Positions 1 to 7,805 of a DNA stretch of 16,203 bases are shown one piece after another. Below the pieces are notes generated by a model. It was not told the origin of the DNA. It was given only the letters and a program-made list of their open reading frames with translations, and made no database searches. How positions within the stretch are numbered: the stretch's first letter is position 1; each line of letters opens with the position of its first letter. The DNA comes from Desertivirga sp966211215. GTDB lineage: Bacteria; Bacteroidota; Bacteroidia; Sphingobacteriales; Sphingobacteriaceae. Position numbers and translations under genes: made by a program. The stretch is from assembly GCA_966211215.1 (NCBI GenBank), contig CBIHNR010000125.1, positions 1 to 16,203 on the forward strand, in the 5' to 3' direction.

Positions 1-96
1 AAGGAAGAGGTGAAAGTAAAAGTTCCCGACGGATATCAGCTAGAAAGTGTGAATTGCCTTTTAACCGGGTATTGTAAGAATTGTGCTTCAGCCTAA
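1..96 (+). CDS. Fur-family metal-dependent regulator, C-terminal end only
   Basis: Only the last 31 codons are in the window; the gene starts upstream. The reading frame ends in ...CLLTGYCKNCASA followed by TAA at 94-96. A C-terminal 'G-x-C-x-x-C' pair after a short beta strand is what Fur/PerR/Zur-type repressors use to hold a structural zinc, so I call a Fur-family DNA-binding repressor that senses metal or peroxide. Which subtype it is cannot be told from this tail. The stop codon lies inside a 15-bp sequence that is repeated downstream at 201-215, so an insertion seems to have landed exactly at the 3' end of this gene (separate entry). Confidence 0.6.
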   Translation, partial: KEEVKVKVPDGYQLESVNCLLTGYCKNCASA

Positions 97-215
97 AACT
101 CAATGTCGTTTAGTTAAGCGAGAACGTGTCAGACCTCAAAGATGTCAGACACTTGAGCACACTCCTACAATTTTTCGAAGGCCATTCCTTAACTAAATGA
201 CTTCAGCCTAAAACT
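86..215. mobile_element. Small MITE-like insertion bounded by 15-bp direct repeats
   Basis: The sequence cttcagcctaaaact occurs at 86-100 and again at 201-215. Between them is a 100-bp segment with inverted ends: gtcgtttagttaag at 105-118 against cttaactaaatgac at 188-201, which is 13 of 14 complementary. Inside are a direct repeat tgtcagac (127-134, 143-150) and the short inverted pair CTCAA/TTGAG (135-139, 153-157). No ORF fits. If the segment and one repeat copy are removed, the Fur stop codon joins directly to the terminator at 211, a sensible ancestral arrangement. This suggests a non-autonomous transposable element with target duplication. A 15-bp duplication is long for common transposons, so a local duplication is the alternative. 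Confidence 0.5.
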
Positions 216-252
216 AAACAGCCGGCAATCAAAGCCGGCTGTTTAGTTTTTT
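211..252. terminator. Bidirectional intrinsic terminator
   Basis: Perfect 16-bp stem: left arm 211-226 (aaactaaacagccggc), 7-nt loop 227-233, right arm 234-249. The arms are A/T-rich outside and GC-rich inside, giving a T-run on both strands. It sits between the plus-strand Fur-type gene and the end of the minus-strand amidohydrolase gene, so it can stop transcription from both sides. Confidence 0.85.
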
Positions 253-1228
253 AGTCGCATTCAGGATGCGTGTAAATAAATGTTTCTGATTCTGAAGACA
301 GATTGAAACTCTCGGCATGATTATTCTGCCACCAAAATTTCCTGCGCAGGTTTTCTGTATTGCCAATCTCATTCATAGTTTCAGCTTCAAACAGGCGCCC
401 ATTCTGCATTACATACTTAATCTTTTCAGTATTGCGGATGTCTTCCAACGGATTTTCTTCCAGCACAATTAAGTCAGCAAGCTTGCCGGGCTCTAACGAA
501 CCAATTTCTTTCGACATTCCCAGGTACTCTGCTCCATTAATGGTAGCACTTTTTATAGCTTGCAAAGGACTAAGCCCTCCCTGGGCAAGCATCCAAAGCT
601 CCCAATGGGCGCCGATGCCTTGCATTTGTCCATGTGCCCCCAGGTTAACTTTGGTGCCACCATCCGCAATTTGTTTGGCGGCTTTAGATACCTCTATGTG
701 CCCGTAATCGCCAAATTCCGAAGTGGTTCTGCGGCGTGACCGGCTGTCTATTAATGCCCTTGGCATAAAGTTTTGCAGGCGTTCATTTTCCCAAACATTG
801 GTGCGGTCAAACCAGAAATTCTCCCCGAACTGCGAGCCATAACTTACAATCAGGGTAGGAGTATAGGCTGTTTTGCTGGCGTTCCATAAAGATTTTACAT
901 CCTTATAAACTGGTACAACTGGTATATTGTGTTCAATGCCCGTATGCCCGTCTAAAATCATCGACATATTGTGCGCAAACGTTGAGCCCCCTTCTGGCAT
1001 AACTTCCATTTTTAGTTCGCGGGCAGCCTGAATTATTTGCTGCCTTTGCTCTCTGCGTGGCTGGTTGTACGATTTTACAGAGAACGCACCAACGGCTTTC
1101 AGACGCCTTAAATGCGAGCGGGCGTCTTCAAGGCTATTTATTACTGCCTTAGAATCTCCGTCTGCTCCATAGAGAGTCGTTCCTGTAGAATAAACAATCG
1201 GGCCAATCAGAGTTCCGGCTTTTAACAT
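251..1228 (-). pseudogene. Propeller-amidohydrolase, C-terminal fragment after an in-frame stop
   Basis: This 325-codon frame is the second half of the amidohydrolase barrel whose first half lies at 1229-3484. Its ATG directly follows the upstream TAA in the same frame, with no ribosome binding site. Visible pieces are VKSYNQ (Lys52, probably the barrel lysine that bridges metals), AHNM (His86), GIEHN (His100), the LGAHGQMQGIGAHWE stretch, and the C-terminal signature SLEPGKLADLIVLEENPLEDI that closes the composite beta-sandwich of such enzymes. The HxH metal motif is in the other fragment, so this piece alone cannot be a complete enzyme. It ends at the bidirectional terminator. Readthrough or a sequencing error are the alternatives to true inactivation. 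Confidence 0.75.
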
Positions 1229-3484
1229 TTAAGATTTGCTAAAAACCAAATCAGTATTTCTCGAAGGGTCCTGGACTGTGGTTACGCCATAAGCCAGGTT
1301 AGTGTAATATGCCCAGTCTGCCTGCGGCGAAATTCCATCAGGGCTGATAGGCAAGTGTCCATGTACATCAACTATTCCTGGCATAATGGTTTGGTTTTCA
1401 ACGCTGATAACCTTCGCCTCGTCGGGTATTTTAACCTGGTTGGCAGTACCAATGGCCGCAATTTTATTTTGATTAATTACAATGGTGCCATTTTCAATCA
1501 CCTGGTCGCCCTTCATGGTAATAATGCGGGCATTGGTTAACGCAATGATACCTTCTGGAAGGCTTGACTTTAATTTAAGTCCAAGTTCAGTCCCAGCACT
1601 ATCGGCAGCAATTGCAGTGGTATTGGCACCTTCGGCAAAGCTGAAAATACCTTTAATGTCTTGCGAAAAGTATTCAGAGCCTAAAATCCAGTTTAGTTTT
1701 TTGCTATCGCGGCTCCAGTGAAGATATGTTCCTGCATCACGCGTAACTTTCGATAAAGGCAGTGCTTTGTTAGAGGAAGATAGCTCCAAAGAATTATTGG
1801 TATTAACCATTGGGGTTAAGTAAGCATTAAATAGTTCTGTGAAAGCCAGCCACTTGCCATCAGGACTGGGAGCAAATTGTGTTGCATACTGCGATACGTA
1901 GTGTGTACGAATATCGCCTCCAGTGAGATCCATGCTTCTAAATGCCTTTTTCTCACCCTCCACATCTTGAAAATAAATGCGGTTATCAGAAGCATTGAAC
2001 GAAGGTTTTATCCCCTCATTGGAGACCTTAACAGCCTGCCCACCTGTGGAAGGCATAATGTAGATCCCCGGATTCTTTCCATAATTGAAGCCAAGCATCA
2101 TGTTTCCCGTGCCTTTCCGGTAAACAATTTTATCGCCTTTGGCAGAAAATCTGGGCGAATAATAAAAACCCTTTTCGATACTTAGAGTGCTTACTGTCTT
2201 GGCCGCTATATCGTAACGGTTGATGGATCCCTTATATTCATCGCTCCAGTTCACATAAATCAAGAACTTTCCGTCAGGGCTAAATTCCGGTTCAAATTCA
2301 AAATCCAGGGTATTTGTAATCCTTTCCGGCTTCCCGTTAGGTAAATCCTTTAAATAAATATAACCTGCGGCATTGAAGGCAACCTTTTTTCCATCTGGCG
2401 AAGTTGTAAGTTGCCTGATCATTTTTACCCTAAATTCATCTGTAAAAACTTTTTGGTCGAAATGTAGTGCTTCCGTAATGGTATGCGTTGACGTTACTTC
2501 AAAGGGAATAATGCTTGCCTCTTGGGTAGTTATGTCGAGATTTCTGATTTTGCCCTTGGCATAGAAGATTATGTTTTTACTATCCGGTGTCCAGGCAAAG
2601 TTGGGGTAAACACCAAAAATTGCCCAGGTTTCCTGCTGGTCGCGTGATAGGTCATCGTACACAGCCCATTCCTCTCCCGTAGCCAGATCCTGGATAAATA
2701 AAACCGATTTCAGTCGCACCCGCTTTACAAAAGCCATCAGTTTACCATCAGGTGATATCTCTGGCCTGGCAGCTCCGCCCTGCCCACCGGCAACGGTTTC
2801 TATTTCACCCGTTTCCCTGTTTAAACTTTTAATAGCATAGATTTCGCCGTTAGGGTCTTTATTGTATTTGAAAAAGGGGCCGGGACTAACATCTTCGCTA
2901 TAGTAAACAAGTTTTCCGTCGGGAGATACTTCTGGCTCGCCCGCATCTTGCTGGTTGTTTTTTCTTTTAGTAAGCTGAATACCCTCGCCTCCACCTATGT
3001 GGTATTGCCACATTTCTCCCGCTCCCAAAGACCGTGTGCTTGTAAAATGCTTTCTGGCAATGATATATTGGTTATCTGGAGTCCAGCTTGCGTTGTTTAA
3101 TAACCTGAAATTTTCCTTTGTGATGGCACGCTTTCCACTACCATCGGTATTCATAATCCAGATGTTATCGCCGCCTTCTTTATCGCTGGTATAAGAAATA
3201 TATTTCCCATTCGGACTAAAACGAGGCTGCGTTTCGTAGGCTGCCCCCGCAGAAAGTACGGTTGCCCGGCCCCCAGTAAGAGGCATTTTGTAGATGTCGC
3301 CGAGTAAATCAAAAACTATATCCTTGCCATCCGGACTCACATCCAGGTTCATCCAGGTCCCCTCATCGGTAGTAAACGAAACCGGTTTAGACGGGCCAGA
3401 AGTTCTTTCAACGTTCCATCGTTGTTGGCCAATCGCAAAATTTATTATAAAGGAAAAGAACAGAAGTGTGTGCGCTTTCTTCAT
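1229..3484 (-). CDS. Propeller-amidohydrolase, N-terminal fragment (gene interrupted by TAA)
   Basis: 751 residues. Residues 1-19 form a signal peptide (MKKAHTLLFFSFIINFAIG), so the product is exported. Residues ~45-600 contain many repeats of the form SPDGKxIxY/F, the PD40/TolB-like beta-propeller. From ~645 (ITMKGDQVIENGTIVI) the amidohydrolase domain begins, and the metal-binding HGH is at 708-710 in MPGIVDVHGH. The frame ends in ...TDLVFSKS and then TAA; the next codon, ATG, continues the domain in the same frame. Family members carry both domains in one chain of about 1,080 residues, the sum of the two frames here. The simplest reading is a GAA-to-TAA change (SKS-E-MLKAG). The fragment has a complete propeller and could still be secreted, but no complete catalytic domain. 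Substrate unknown. Confidence 0.85.
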   Translation of the reverse strand: MKKAHTLLFFSFIINFAIGQQRWNVERTSGPSKPVSFTTDEGTWMNLDVSPDGKDIVFDLLGDIYKMPLTGGRATVLSAGAAYETQPRFSPNGKYISYTSDKEGGDNIWIMNTDGSGKRAITKENFRLLNNASWTPDNQYIIARKHFTSTRSLGAGEMWQYHIGGGEGIQLTKRKNNQQDAGEPEVSPDGKLVYYSEDVSPGPFFKYNKDPNGEIYAIKSLNRETGEIETVAGGQGGAARPEISPDGKLMAFVKRVRLKSVLFIQDLATGEEWAVYDDLSRDQQETWAIFGVYPNFAWTPDSKNIIFYAKGKIRNLDITTQEASIIPFEVTSTHTITEALHFDQKVFTDEFRVKMIRQLTTSPDGKKVAFNAAGYIYLKDLPNGKPERITNTLDFEFEPEFSPDGKFLIYVNWSDEYKGSINRYDIAAKTVSTLSIEKGFYYSPRFSAKGDKIVYRKGTGNMMLGFNYGKNPGIYIMPSTGGQAVKVSNEGIKPSFNASDNRIYFQDVEGEKKAFRSMDLTGGDIRTHYVSQYATQFAPSPDGKWLAFTELFNAYLTPMVNTNNSLELSSSNKALPLSKVTRDAGTYLHWSRDSKKLNWILGSEYFSQDIKGIFSFAEGANTTAIAADSAGTELGLKLKSSLPEGIIALTNARIITMKGDQVIENGTIVINQNKIAAIGTANQVKIPDEAKVISVENQTIMPGIVDVHGHLPISPDGISPQADWAYYTNLAYGVTTVQDPSRNTDLVFSKS

Positions 3485-3510
3485 TCCTGAGCTTGAGGCT
3501 GATTAAAATG

Positions 3511-3539
3511 CAAATATATTGCTTGTTAAAGGTCCAAAA
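3511..3539 (-). promoter_or_regulatory. Bacteroidota-type promoter for the propeller-amidohydrolase gene
   Basis: Read on the minus strand: TTTTG (3539-3535), 16-nt spacer, then TATATTTG (3518-3511), a full match to TAnnTTTG. The spacer is slightly short. The implied transcription start leaves an untranslated leader of roughly 20 nt before the ATG at 3484. Confidence 0.6.
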
Positions 3540-3580
3540 CTAATTTTCAAGCCTTTTATTATCACATCTTTGTCGTTTTA

Positions 3581-3699
3581 GGGTGAGGCGGTATCAGGTG
3601 TGAGGTATGAGGTGTGAGGACTGAAGCCTGAGAGCTGATACCTGAAAGCTGACACCTTATACTTGGAAGCTAACAGCTAACAGCTAAAAAGCTAATCGC
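3581..3699. repeat. Degenerate short repeats upstream of recQ
   Basis: The first part (3583-3660) is made of variants of gtgaggt/ctgataccctga and includes an inverted pair GGTATCAG (3590-3597) and CTGATACC (3635-3642). The second part (3668-3699) is a run of GCTAA units at roughly 7-nt period (gctaacagctaacagctaa...). The GCTAA units resemble those at 6481-6603 between trpB and trpA. No ORF. Function unknown. Confidence 0.6.
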
Positions 3700-3707
3700 T
3701 AACTTTG
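3700..3707 (+). promoter_or_regulatory. Possible -7 box (TAACTTTG) of recQ, close to the start codon
   Basis: TAACTTTG matches TAnnTTTG exactly and lies only 5 nt before the ATG at 3713, so transcription would begin at or next to the start codon, giving a leaderless or nearly leaderless message. No good TTTG box is seen at the right distance upstream, because the GCTAA repeats occupy that place. Confidence 0.45.
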
Positions 3708-3712
3708 CAGAA

Positions 3713-5605
3713 ATGTCCATTTATCAGGTATTAAAGAAATATTGGAATTACGATTCTTTTCGGCCTTTGCAGGAAGATATCATACAATCAGTGCTGGAGG
3801 GTAAGGACACCCTGGCTTTGCTGCCCACCGGAGGAGGAAAATCGATATGTTTTCAGGTGCCGGCAATGGCGAAGCCCGGCATTTGTATCGTTGTGTCTCC
3901 ATTAATTGCACTGATGAAAGACCAGGTTGAAAACTTGAAGGCTAAGGGCATAGAGGCAGTTGCGATTATTTCGGGCATGGGCAAACGGGAAGTCGACATT
4001 CTTTTGGACAATTGTGTTTACGGCCCCATTAAATTTTTGTATCTCTCGCCAGAAAGGTTAATGTCAGACTTGGTTCGCGAAAGGATCAAGTACATGAATG
4101 TGAACCTCTTTGCGGTAGATGAGGCACATTGTATTTCACAGTGGGGCTACGATTTCAGGCCGCCTTACCTGCATCTTTCCGAATTGCGGGAATTACATCC
4201 TCAAGTTCCCATCTTAGCCCTAACCGCAACCGCAACCGAATTTGTTATTGGCGATATACAAGACAAGCTATCGTTCAAAAAACGAAATGTTTTTAGAAAA
4301 AGCTTTGAGCGAAAAAACTTAAGCTATGTAGTTTTTCACGAAGAAAATAAGCTTCGTAAGCTTTTCTCAATAGCAAAAAATGTTGCAGGCACAGGCATTG
4401 TATATGTGCGTAACCGCCGCGAAACGCAAGAAGTTTCCCACCAATTGAATGCCCAGGGGATAAAGGCAGATTTTTATCATGCGGGATTGCCAACCCCAGT
4501 ACGCAGTCAAAAACAAGAAGCCTGGAAAAAGGATAATATCCGGGTAATTGTAGCCACCAATGCTTTCGGAATGGGAATTGACAAACCCGATGTCCGTTTT
4601 GTGGTGCACCTTGATTTGCCTGAAAGCCTCGAAGCTTATTACCAGGAGGCAGGTAGGGCAGGGCGCGACGAAGAGAAGGCTTACGCCATTTTGCTATATA
4701 CCGAGGCCGACAGGTTAAAACTAGAGCGTAAGTTTGAACTGAGTTTTCCAACTGTGGATGAAATTAAACAGGTTTACCACTATCTCGGAAACTATTTTCA
4801 GCTAGCTTACGAGGCAGGCGAAGGCCTGAATTTTGAATTTGATATCGCAGACTTTTGCTCCCGGTATAAGCTGGATGCCATCAAGGCCCTGAATGTCTTT
4901 AAGTTCCTTGAACGAGATGAATACATTGCGCTAAGTGAGAGCATTTACTTGCCATCCAGGGTGCAGATTGTTGTTTCAACCGAAGAATTGTATCGTTTCC
5001 AGATAGAGTATTCCAATTACGATGCTTTTATAAAAATCCTGTTAAGGTCGTATGGAGGCTTGTTTGGACAATACGCGGCCATTAGCGAAGCCGACCTGGC
5101 TAAACGTACAGGAATGGGTTACACACAGATTATCCAGATGCTCGAAAAACTCCAGGAATTTCAATTAATATCTTACTTAAAGCAGACCGATAAACCTCAG
5201 ATTACTTTCATAAAGGCAAGAGTTGATACACAGAACTTATATATTGATAACAAATATTTGCAGCAGCGGAAAGAAATCACAAGGCAGCAGGTAGAGGCGG
5301 TTATTGCTTATGCCGAAGAGCATAAATGCCGAAGTCAACTATTATTAAGCTATTTTGATGAAATAAATGCCGAAAAATGCGGTGTTTGTGATGTTTGTAT
5401 TGATGAAAAGAGAAGTCGAAATAAAGAAGTTATTCAGGAGCAGATCATATTCGAGCTGATTGAATTTCTAACAGGCCGGCATTTAAGTATCGATGAGATT
5501 GTATCCAACCTTAAAATTGGCAATGAGAAGGAGAGATTGGAAGCGTTTAGAAACCTACTGGATGCAGGGAAAATAAAAACCGACGGCGAAAAGTATTATT
5601 TGTAA
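3713..5605 (+). CDS. recQ: RecQ-family ATP-dependent DNA helicase
   Basis: 630 residues. A 3'-5' superfamily-2 helicase that unwinds DNA during recombination and repair. Motif 0 is FRPLQ (16-20), Walker A TGGGKS (39-44), DEAH box 136-139, followed by the aromatic-rich loop QWGYDFRP (143-150) that couples ATP hydrolysis to DNA. TAT (171-173) is motif III. The second RecA lobe carries VYVRNRRETQ, VATNAFGMGIDKPDVR and YYQEAGRAGRD (motif VI arginines). Near the C terminus, C-x20-C-x2-C-x2-C (CRSQLL...CGVCDVC) is the zinc-binding module. The last ~55 residues look winged-helix-like; no HRDC domain is evident, so this is not the E. coli layout. The start is fixed by the family N terminus; no Shine-Dalgarno. 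It converges on trpA. Confidence 0.95.
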   Translation: MSIYQVLKKYWNYDSFRPLQEDIIQSVLEGKDTLALLPTGGGKSICFQVPAMAKPGICIVVSPLIALMKDQVENLKAKGIEAVAIISGMGKREVDILLDNCVYGPIKFLYLSPERLMSDLVRERIKYMNVNLFAVDEAHCISQWGYDFRPPYLHLSELRELHPQVPILALTATATEFVIGDIQDKLSFKKRNVFRKSFERKNLSYVVFHEENKLRKLFSIAKNVAGTGIVYVRNRRETQEVSHQLNAQGIKADFYHAGLPTPVRSQKQEAWKKDNIRVIVATNAFGMGIDKPDVRFVVHLDLPESLEAYYQEAGRAGRDEEKAYAILLYTEADRLKLERKFELSFPTVDEIKQVYHYLGNYFQLAYEAGEGLNFEFDIADFCSRYKLDAIKALNVFKFLERDEYIALSESIYLPSRVQIVVSTEELYRFQIEYSNYDAFIKILLRSYGGLFGQYAAISEADLAKRTGMGYTQIIQMLEKLQEFQLISYLKQTDKPQITFIKARVDTQNLYIDNKYLQQRKEITRQQVEAVIAYAEEHKCRSQLLLSYFDEINAEKCGVCDVCIDEKRSRNKEVIQEQIIFELIEFLTGRHLSIDEIVSNLKIGNEKERLEAFRNLLDAGKIKTDGEKYYL

Positions 5606-5606
5606 A

Positions 5607-5655
5607 GTATTTGTACACCTTTCAGGTTTCAAAAACCTGAAAGGTGTACAAATAC
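5607..5655. terminator. Perfect 23-bp palindrome between recQ and trpA
   Basis: Left arm 5607-5629, loop of 3 nt (caa), right arm 5633-5655, with no mismatch. It begins 2 nt after the recQ stop and ends 10 nt before the trpA stop. The core ACCTTTCAGGTTT...AAACCTGAAAGGT resembles dispersed palindromic (REP-like) elements I associate with Bacteroidota genomes. There is no long T-run on either strand, so it may act as a transcription block or RNA-stabilising hairpin rather than a textbook terminator. Confidence 0.65.
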
Positions 5656-5664
5656 CATCGCTTT

Positions 5665-6453
5665 TTACATCGCCAAAGCTTCTTTGCCTTTTAGAGAGCT
5701 GATAAACTCAGGAATTTTTTCCAGGTAATTTTCTTCGCCTAAAAGTTTAACAAAGGCACTTCCAACAATTGCGCCGTTGGCATATTCGCTGGCTTTGCTA
5801 AAGCTTTTATTGTCTGAAATACCAAAGCCGATCATTGCCGGATTGTTAAGGTTCATACCTTTAATCCGAGCAAAATAGCTTTCAATTTCGTTGTTTACAG
5901 CCAGGTTTTTACCTGTAGTTGATGAAGTAGAAAGCAGGTAAATAAAGCCGTTGCTTAATCCGTCAATTTTCTGGATACGGGCATCAGAAGTGGTAGGAGT
6001 GATTAAAAAGATATTGCTCAGGTTATTTTTCTCAAAGCAATCTTTATAAAGCTCCTCATATTCATACATTGGCAAATCCGGAACGATAAGCCCGTCTACG
6101 CCAACTTCGGCACATTTAGCACAGAAGTTTTCTACGCCGTACTGTAAAACTGGGTTGACATAACCCATCAATAAAACCGGAATCGAAACGCGTTTCCTCA
6201 AATCCTTTAATTGTTCAAAAAGCAGCTTTACAGTCATGCCATTTTCAATCGCTTTTTGAGAGCTGTTTTGAATTACCGGCCCATCAGCCAGAGGGTCCGA
6301 GTAAGGAACCCCAATTTCAAGGAAATCAGCGCCAGCTTTCTCCAAAGCCTCAGCAATGTCTAAAGTGCTGTCAAGATTCGGGTATCCGGCAGTAAAATAT
6401 ATCGAAAGGACGTTGCCTTTTTTTTCTTTAAAAAGTTGATTAATTCTGTTCAT
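5665..6453 (-). CDS. trpA: Tryptophan synthase alpha chain
   Basis: 262 residues, the usual family length. It cleaves indole-3-glycerol phosphate to indole and glyceraldehyde 3-phosphate; indole is channelled to TrpB in the alpha2beta2 complex. The catalytic pair is visible: Glu46 in FLEIGVPYSDP and Asp57 in LADGP, with the same 11-residue spacing as in the E. coli enzyme (Glu49/Asp60). GLIVPDLPMYE and LLSTSSTTG form loop 6 and the phosphate-binding region, and GFGIS and GAIVGSAFVK complete the TIM barrel. It is the last gene of the operon, separated from trpB by about 150 bp of degenerate repeats, an unusually large gap for these two genes. The ATG at 6453 fits the family N terminus (MNRINQLF). 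Confidence 0.96.
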   Translation of the reverse strand: MNRINQLFKEKKGNVLSIYFTAGYPNLDSTLDIAEALEKAGADFLEIGVPYSDPLADGPVIQNSSQKAIENGMTVKLLFEQLKDLRKRVSIPVLLMGYVNPVLQYGVENFCAKCAEVGVDGLIVPDLPMYEYEELYKDCFEKNNLSNIFLITPTTSDARIQKIDGLSNGFIYLLSTSSTTGKNLAVNNEIESYFARIKGMNLNNPAMIGFGISDNKSFSKASEYANGAIVGSAFVKLLGEENYLEKIPEFISSLKGKEALAM

Positions 6454-6480
6454 GTTTGTTTAAGTTTTTTGTGAGAGGGG

Positions 6481-6603
6481 TGATTAGCAATTAGCAATTA
6501 GCTGTTAGCACAGGTAGCTCACGGCTCTTAGCTTTTAGCTGTTAGCACTCTAGCTAACTGCTCATAAGCTAATAGCTAACCGCTCATAAGCTAACCGCTT
6601 ATC
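6481..6603. repeat. TTAGC/GCTAA repeat block between trpB and trpA
   Basis: The left half (6483-6546) holds about seven TTAGC units, mostly at 7- to 8-nt period (ttagcaattagcaattagctgttagc). The right half (6551-6598) holds the reverse complement GCTAA in similar spacing. The block can therefore fold into many alternative hairpins in the trpB-trpA transcript. It has no ORF. Related units sit just upstream of recQ. Confidence 0.65.
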
Positions 6604-6605
6604 CT

Positions 6606-7787
6606 CTACAACCCAAAATGCGTCATATAAGTATTTAAATCCTTGTCACCACGGCCAGATAAGCAAACAACAACGGTTTCGTTGCCGGTAAATTCCATTT
6701 TATCAAGGTAGGCCAGGGCGTGAGAGCTTTCAATAGCCGGAATTATACCTTCAAGCCTTGCCAGTTGAAGTCCTGCATCCATTGCTTCGTTATCTGTTAT
6801 ACTCACGTATTTTGCACGTTCAACTTTAAACAAATGCGCATGTTGAGGGCCAATACCAGGATAATCAAGTCCAGCTGAAATAGAATAAGGTTCAACCACC
6901 TGTCCATCCTCGGTTTGCATCACAATAGAGCGGCTTCCGTGCAGCACACCTTCTTTCCCTAAGAAAGTGGTAGCAGCAGACTCGCCCGAGTCAACACCAT
7001 GGCCAGCAGCTTCAACCGCAATAAGTTTTACATCTTCCTCATCAAGGAAATGATAAAACATGCCAATTGCGTTGCTACCGCCACCCACACAAGCAAGAAC
7101 GTAGTCAGGGTTAATTTTGCCGGTTTTTTCTTTTAGTTGCCATTTTGTTTCCTCCGAAATAATTGACTGGAAACGAGCAACCATATCCGGATAAGGGTGG
7201 GGCCCCACAACCGAACCTATAATATAATGTGTATCCACCGGATTGTTAATCCAGTCGCGTAAAGCTTCATTAGTAGCATCTTTTAAAGTCTGGCTGCCAG
7301 AGGTAGCAGGGATCACCGTAGCTCCCATCATTTTCATGCGGGCAACATTAGGCGCCTGGCGCTCAATATCCACAGCACCCATGTAAACCACACATTCAAT
7401 GCCCTTTAATGCACAAACAGTTGCAGTTGCCACACCATGTTGTCCGGCACCTGTTTCAGCAATAATGCGTTTTTTGCCAAGGCGTTCAGCCAGAAGAATT
7501 TGCCCGATGGTATTATTGATTTTATGTGCACCAGTGTGGTTAAGGTCTTCGCGTTTTAAGTAAATGGTAGTACCGTACTTTTCAGAAAGGCGCTGTGCTA
7601 AATATAACGGAGAAGGGCGGCCTACATAATCTTTCAATAACTGCAGAAATTCCTGTTGGAATTCAGGTTCACTCATTATTTCAAGATATTTTTCCCTTAG
7701 TTCTTCCACGTTTGGATAAAGCATCTCGGGAATGTATGCTCCTCCGAAATCACCGTAATATCCTTTTTCGTTTACATGATAGCTCAT
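6606..7787 (-). CDS. trpB: Tryptophan synthase beta chain
   Basis: 393 residues, normal length. A PLP enzyme that condenses indole from TrpA with L-serine to give tryptophan. Lys89 in HTGAHKIN is the Schiff-base lysine, Glu80-Asp81 lie in the KREDLNHTGAHK signature, and GGGSNAIG binds the PLP phosphate. AETGAGQHG and YVSITDNEAMDA are also typical, and CLSGRGDKD closes the protein. The N terminus MSYHVNEKGYYGDFGGAYIPEML is that of canonical TrpB1, not TrpB2. The start ATG lies 18 nt after the trpF stop, so it is cotranscribed with trpF. Confidence 0.97.
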   Translation of the reverse strand: MSYHVNEKGYYGDFGGAYIPEMLYPNVEELREKYLEIMSEPEFQQEFLQLLKDYVGRPSPLYLAQRLSEKYGTTIYLKREDLNHTGAHKINNTIGQILLAERLGKKRIIAETGAGQHGVATATVCALKGIECVVYMGAVDIERQAPNVARMKMMGATVIPATSGSQTLKDATNEALRDWINNPVDTHYIIGSVVGPHPYPDMVARFQSIISEETKWQLKEKTGKINPDYVLACVGGGSNAIGMFYHFLDEEDVKLIAVEAAGHGVDSGESAATTFLGKEGVLHGSRSIVMQTEDGQVVEPYSISAGLDYPGIGPQHAHLFKVERAKYVSITDNEAMDAGLQLARLEGIIPAIESSHALAYLDKMEFTGNETVVVCLSGRGDKDLNTYMTHFGL

Positions 7788-7805
7788 AGTTTATTATTTA
7801 TCCGC

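Noticed and set aside
1229..1231. TAA in the amidohydrolase as a recoded or readthrough codon
   Set aside because: TAA is not used for selenocysteine or pyrrolysine, and no recoding signal is visible; mutation or sequence error is simpler.
4293..4751. Minus-strand frame of 152 codons inside recQ
   Set aside because: It is antisense to conserved helicase motifs; shadow of a highly conserved coding region.
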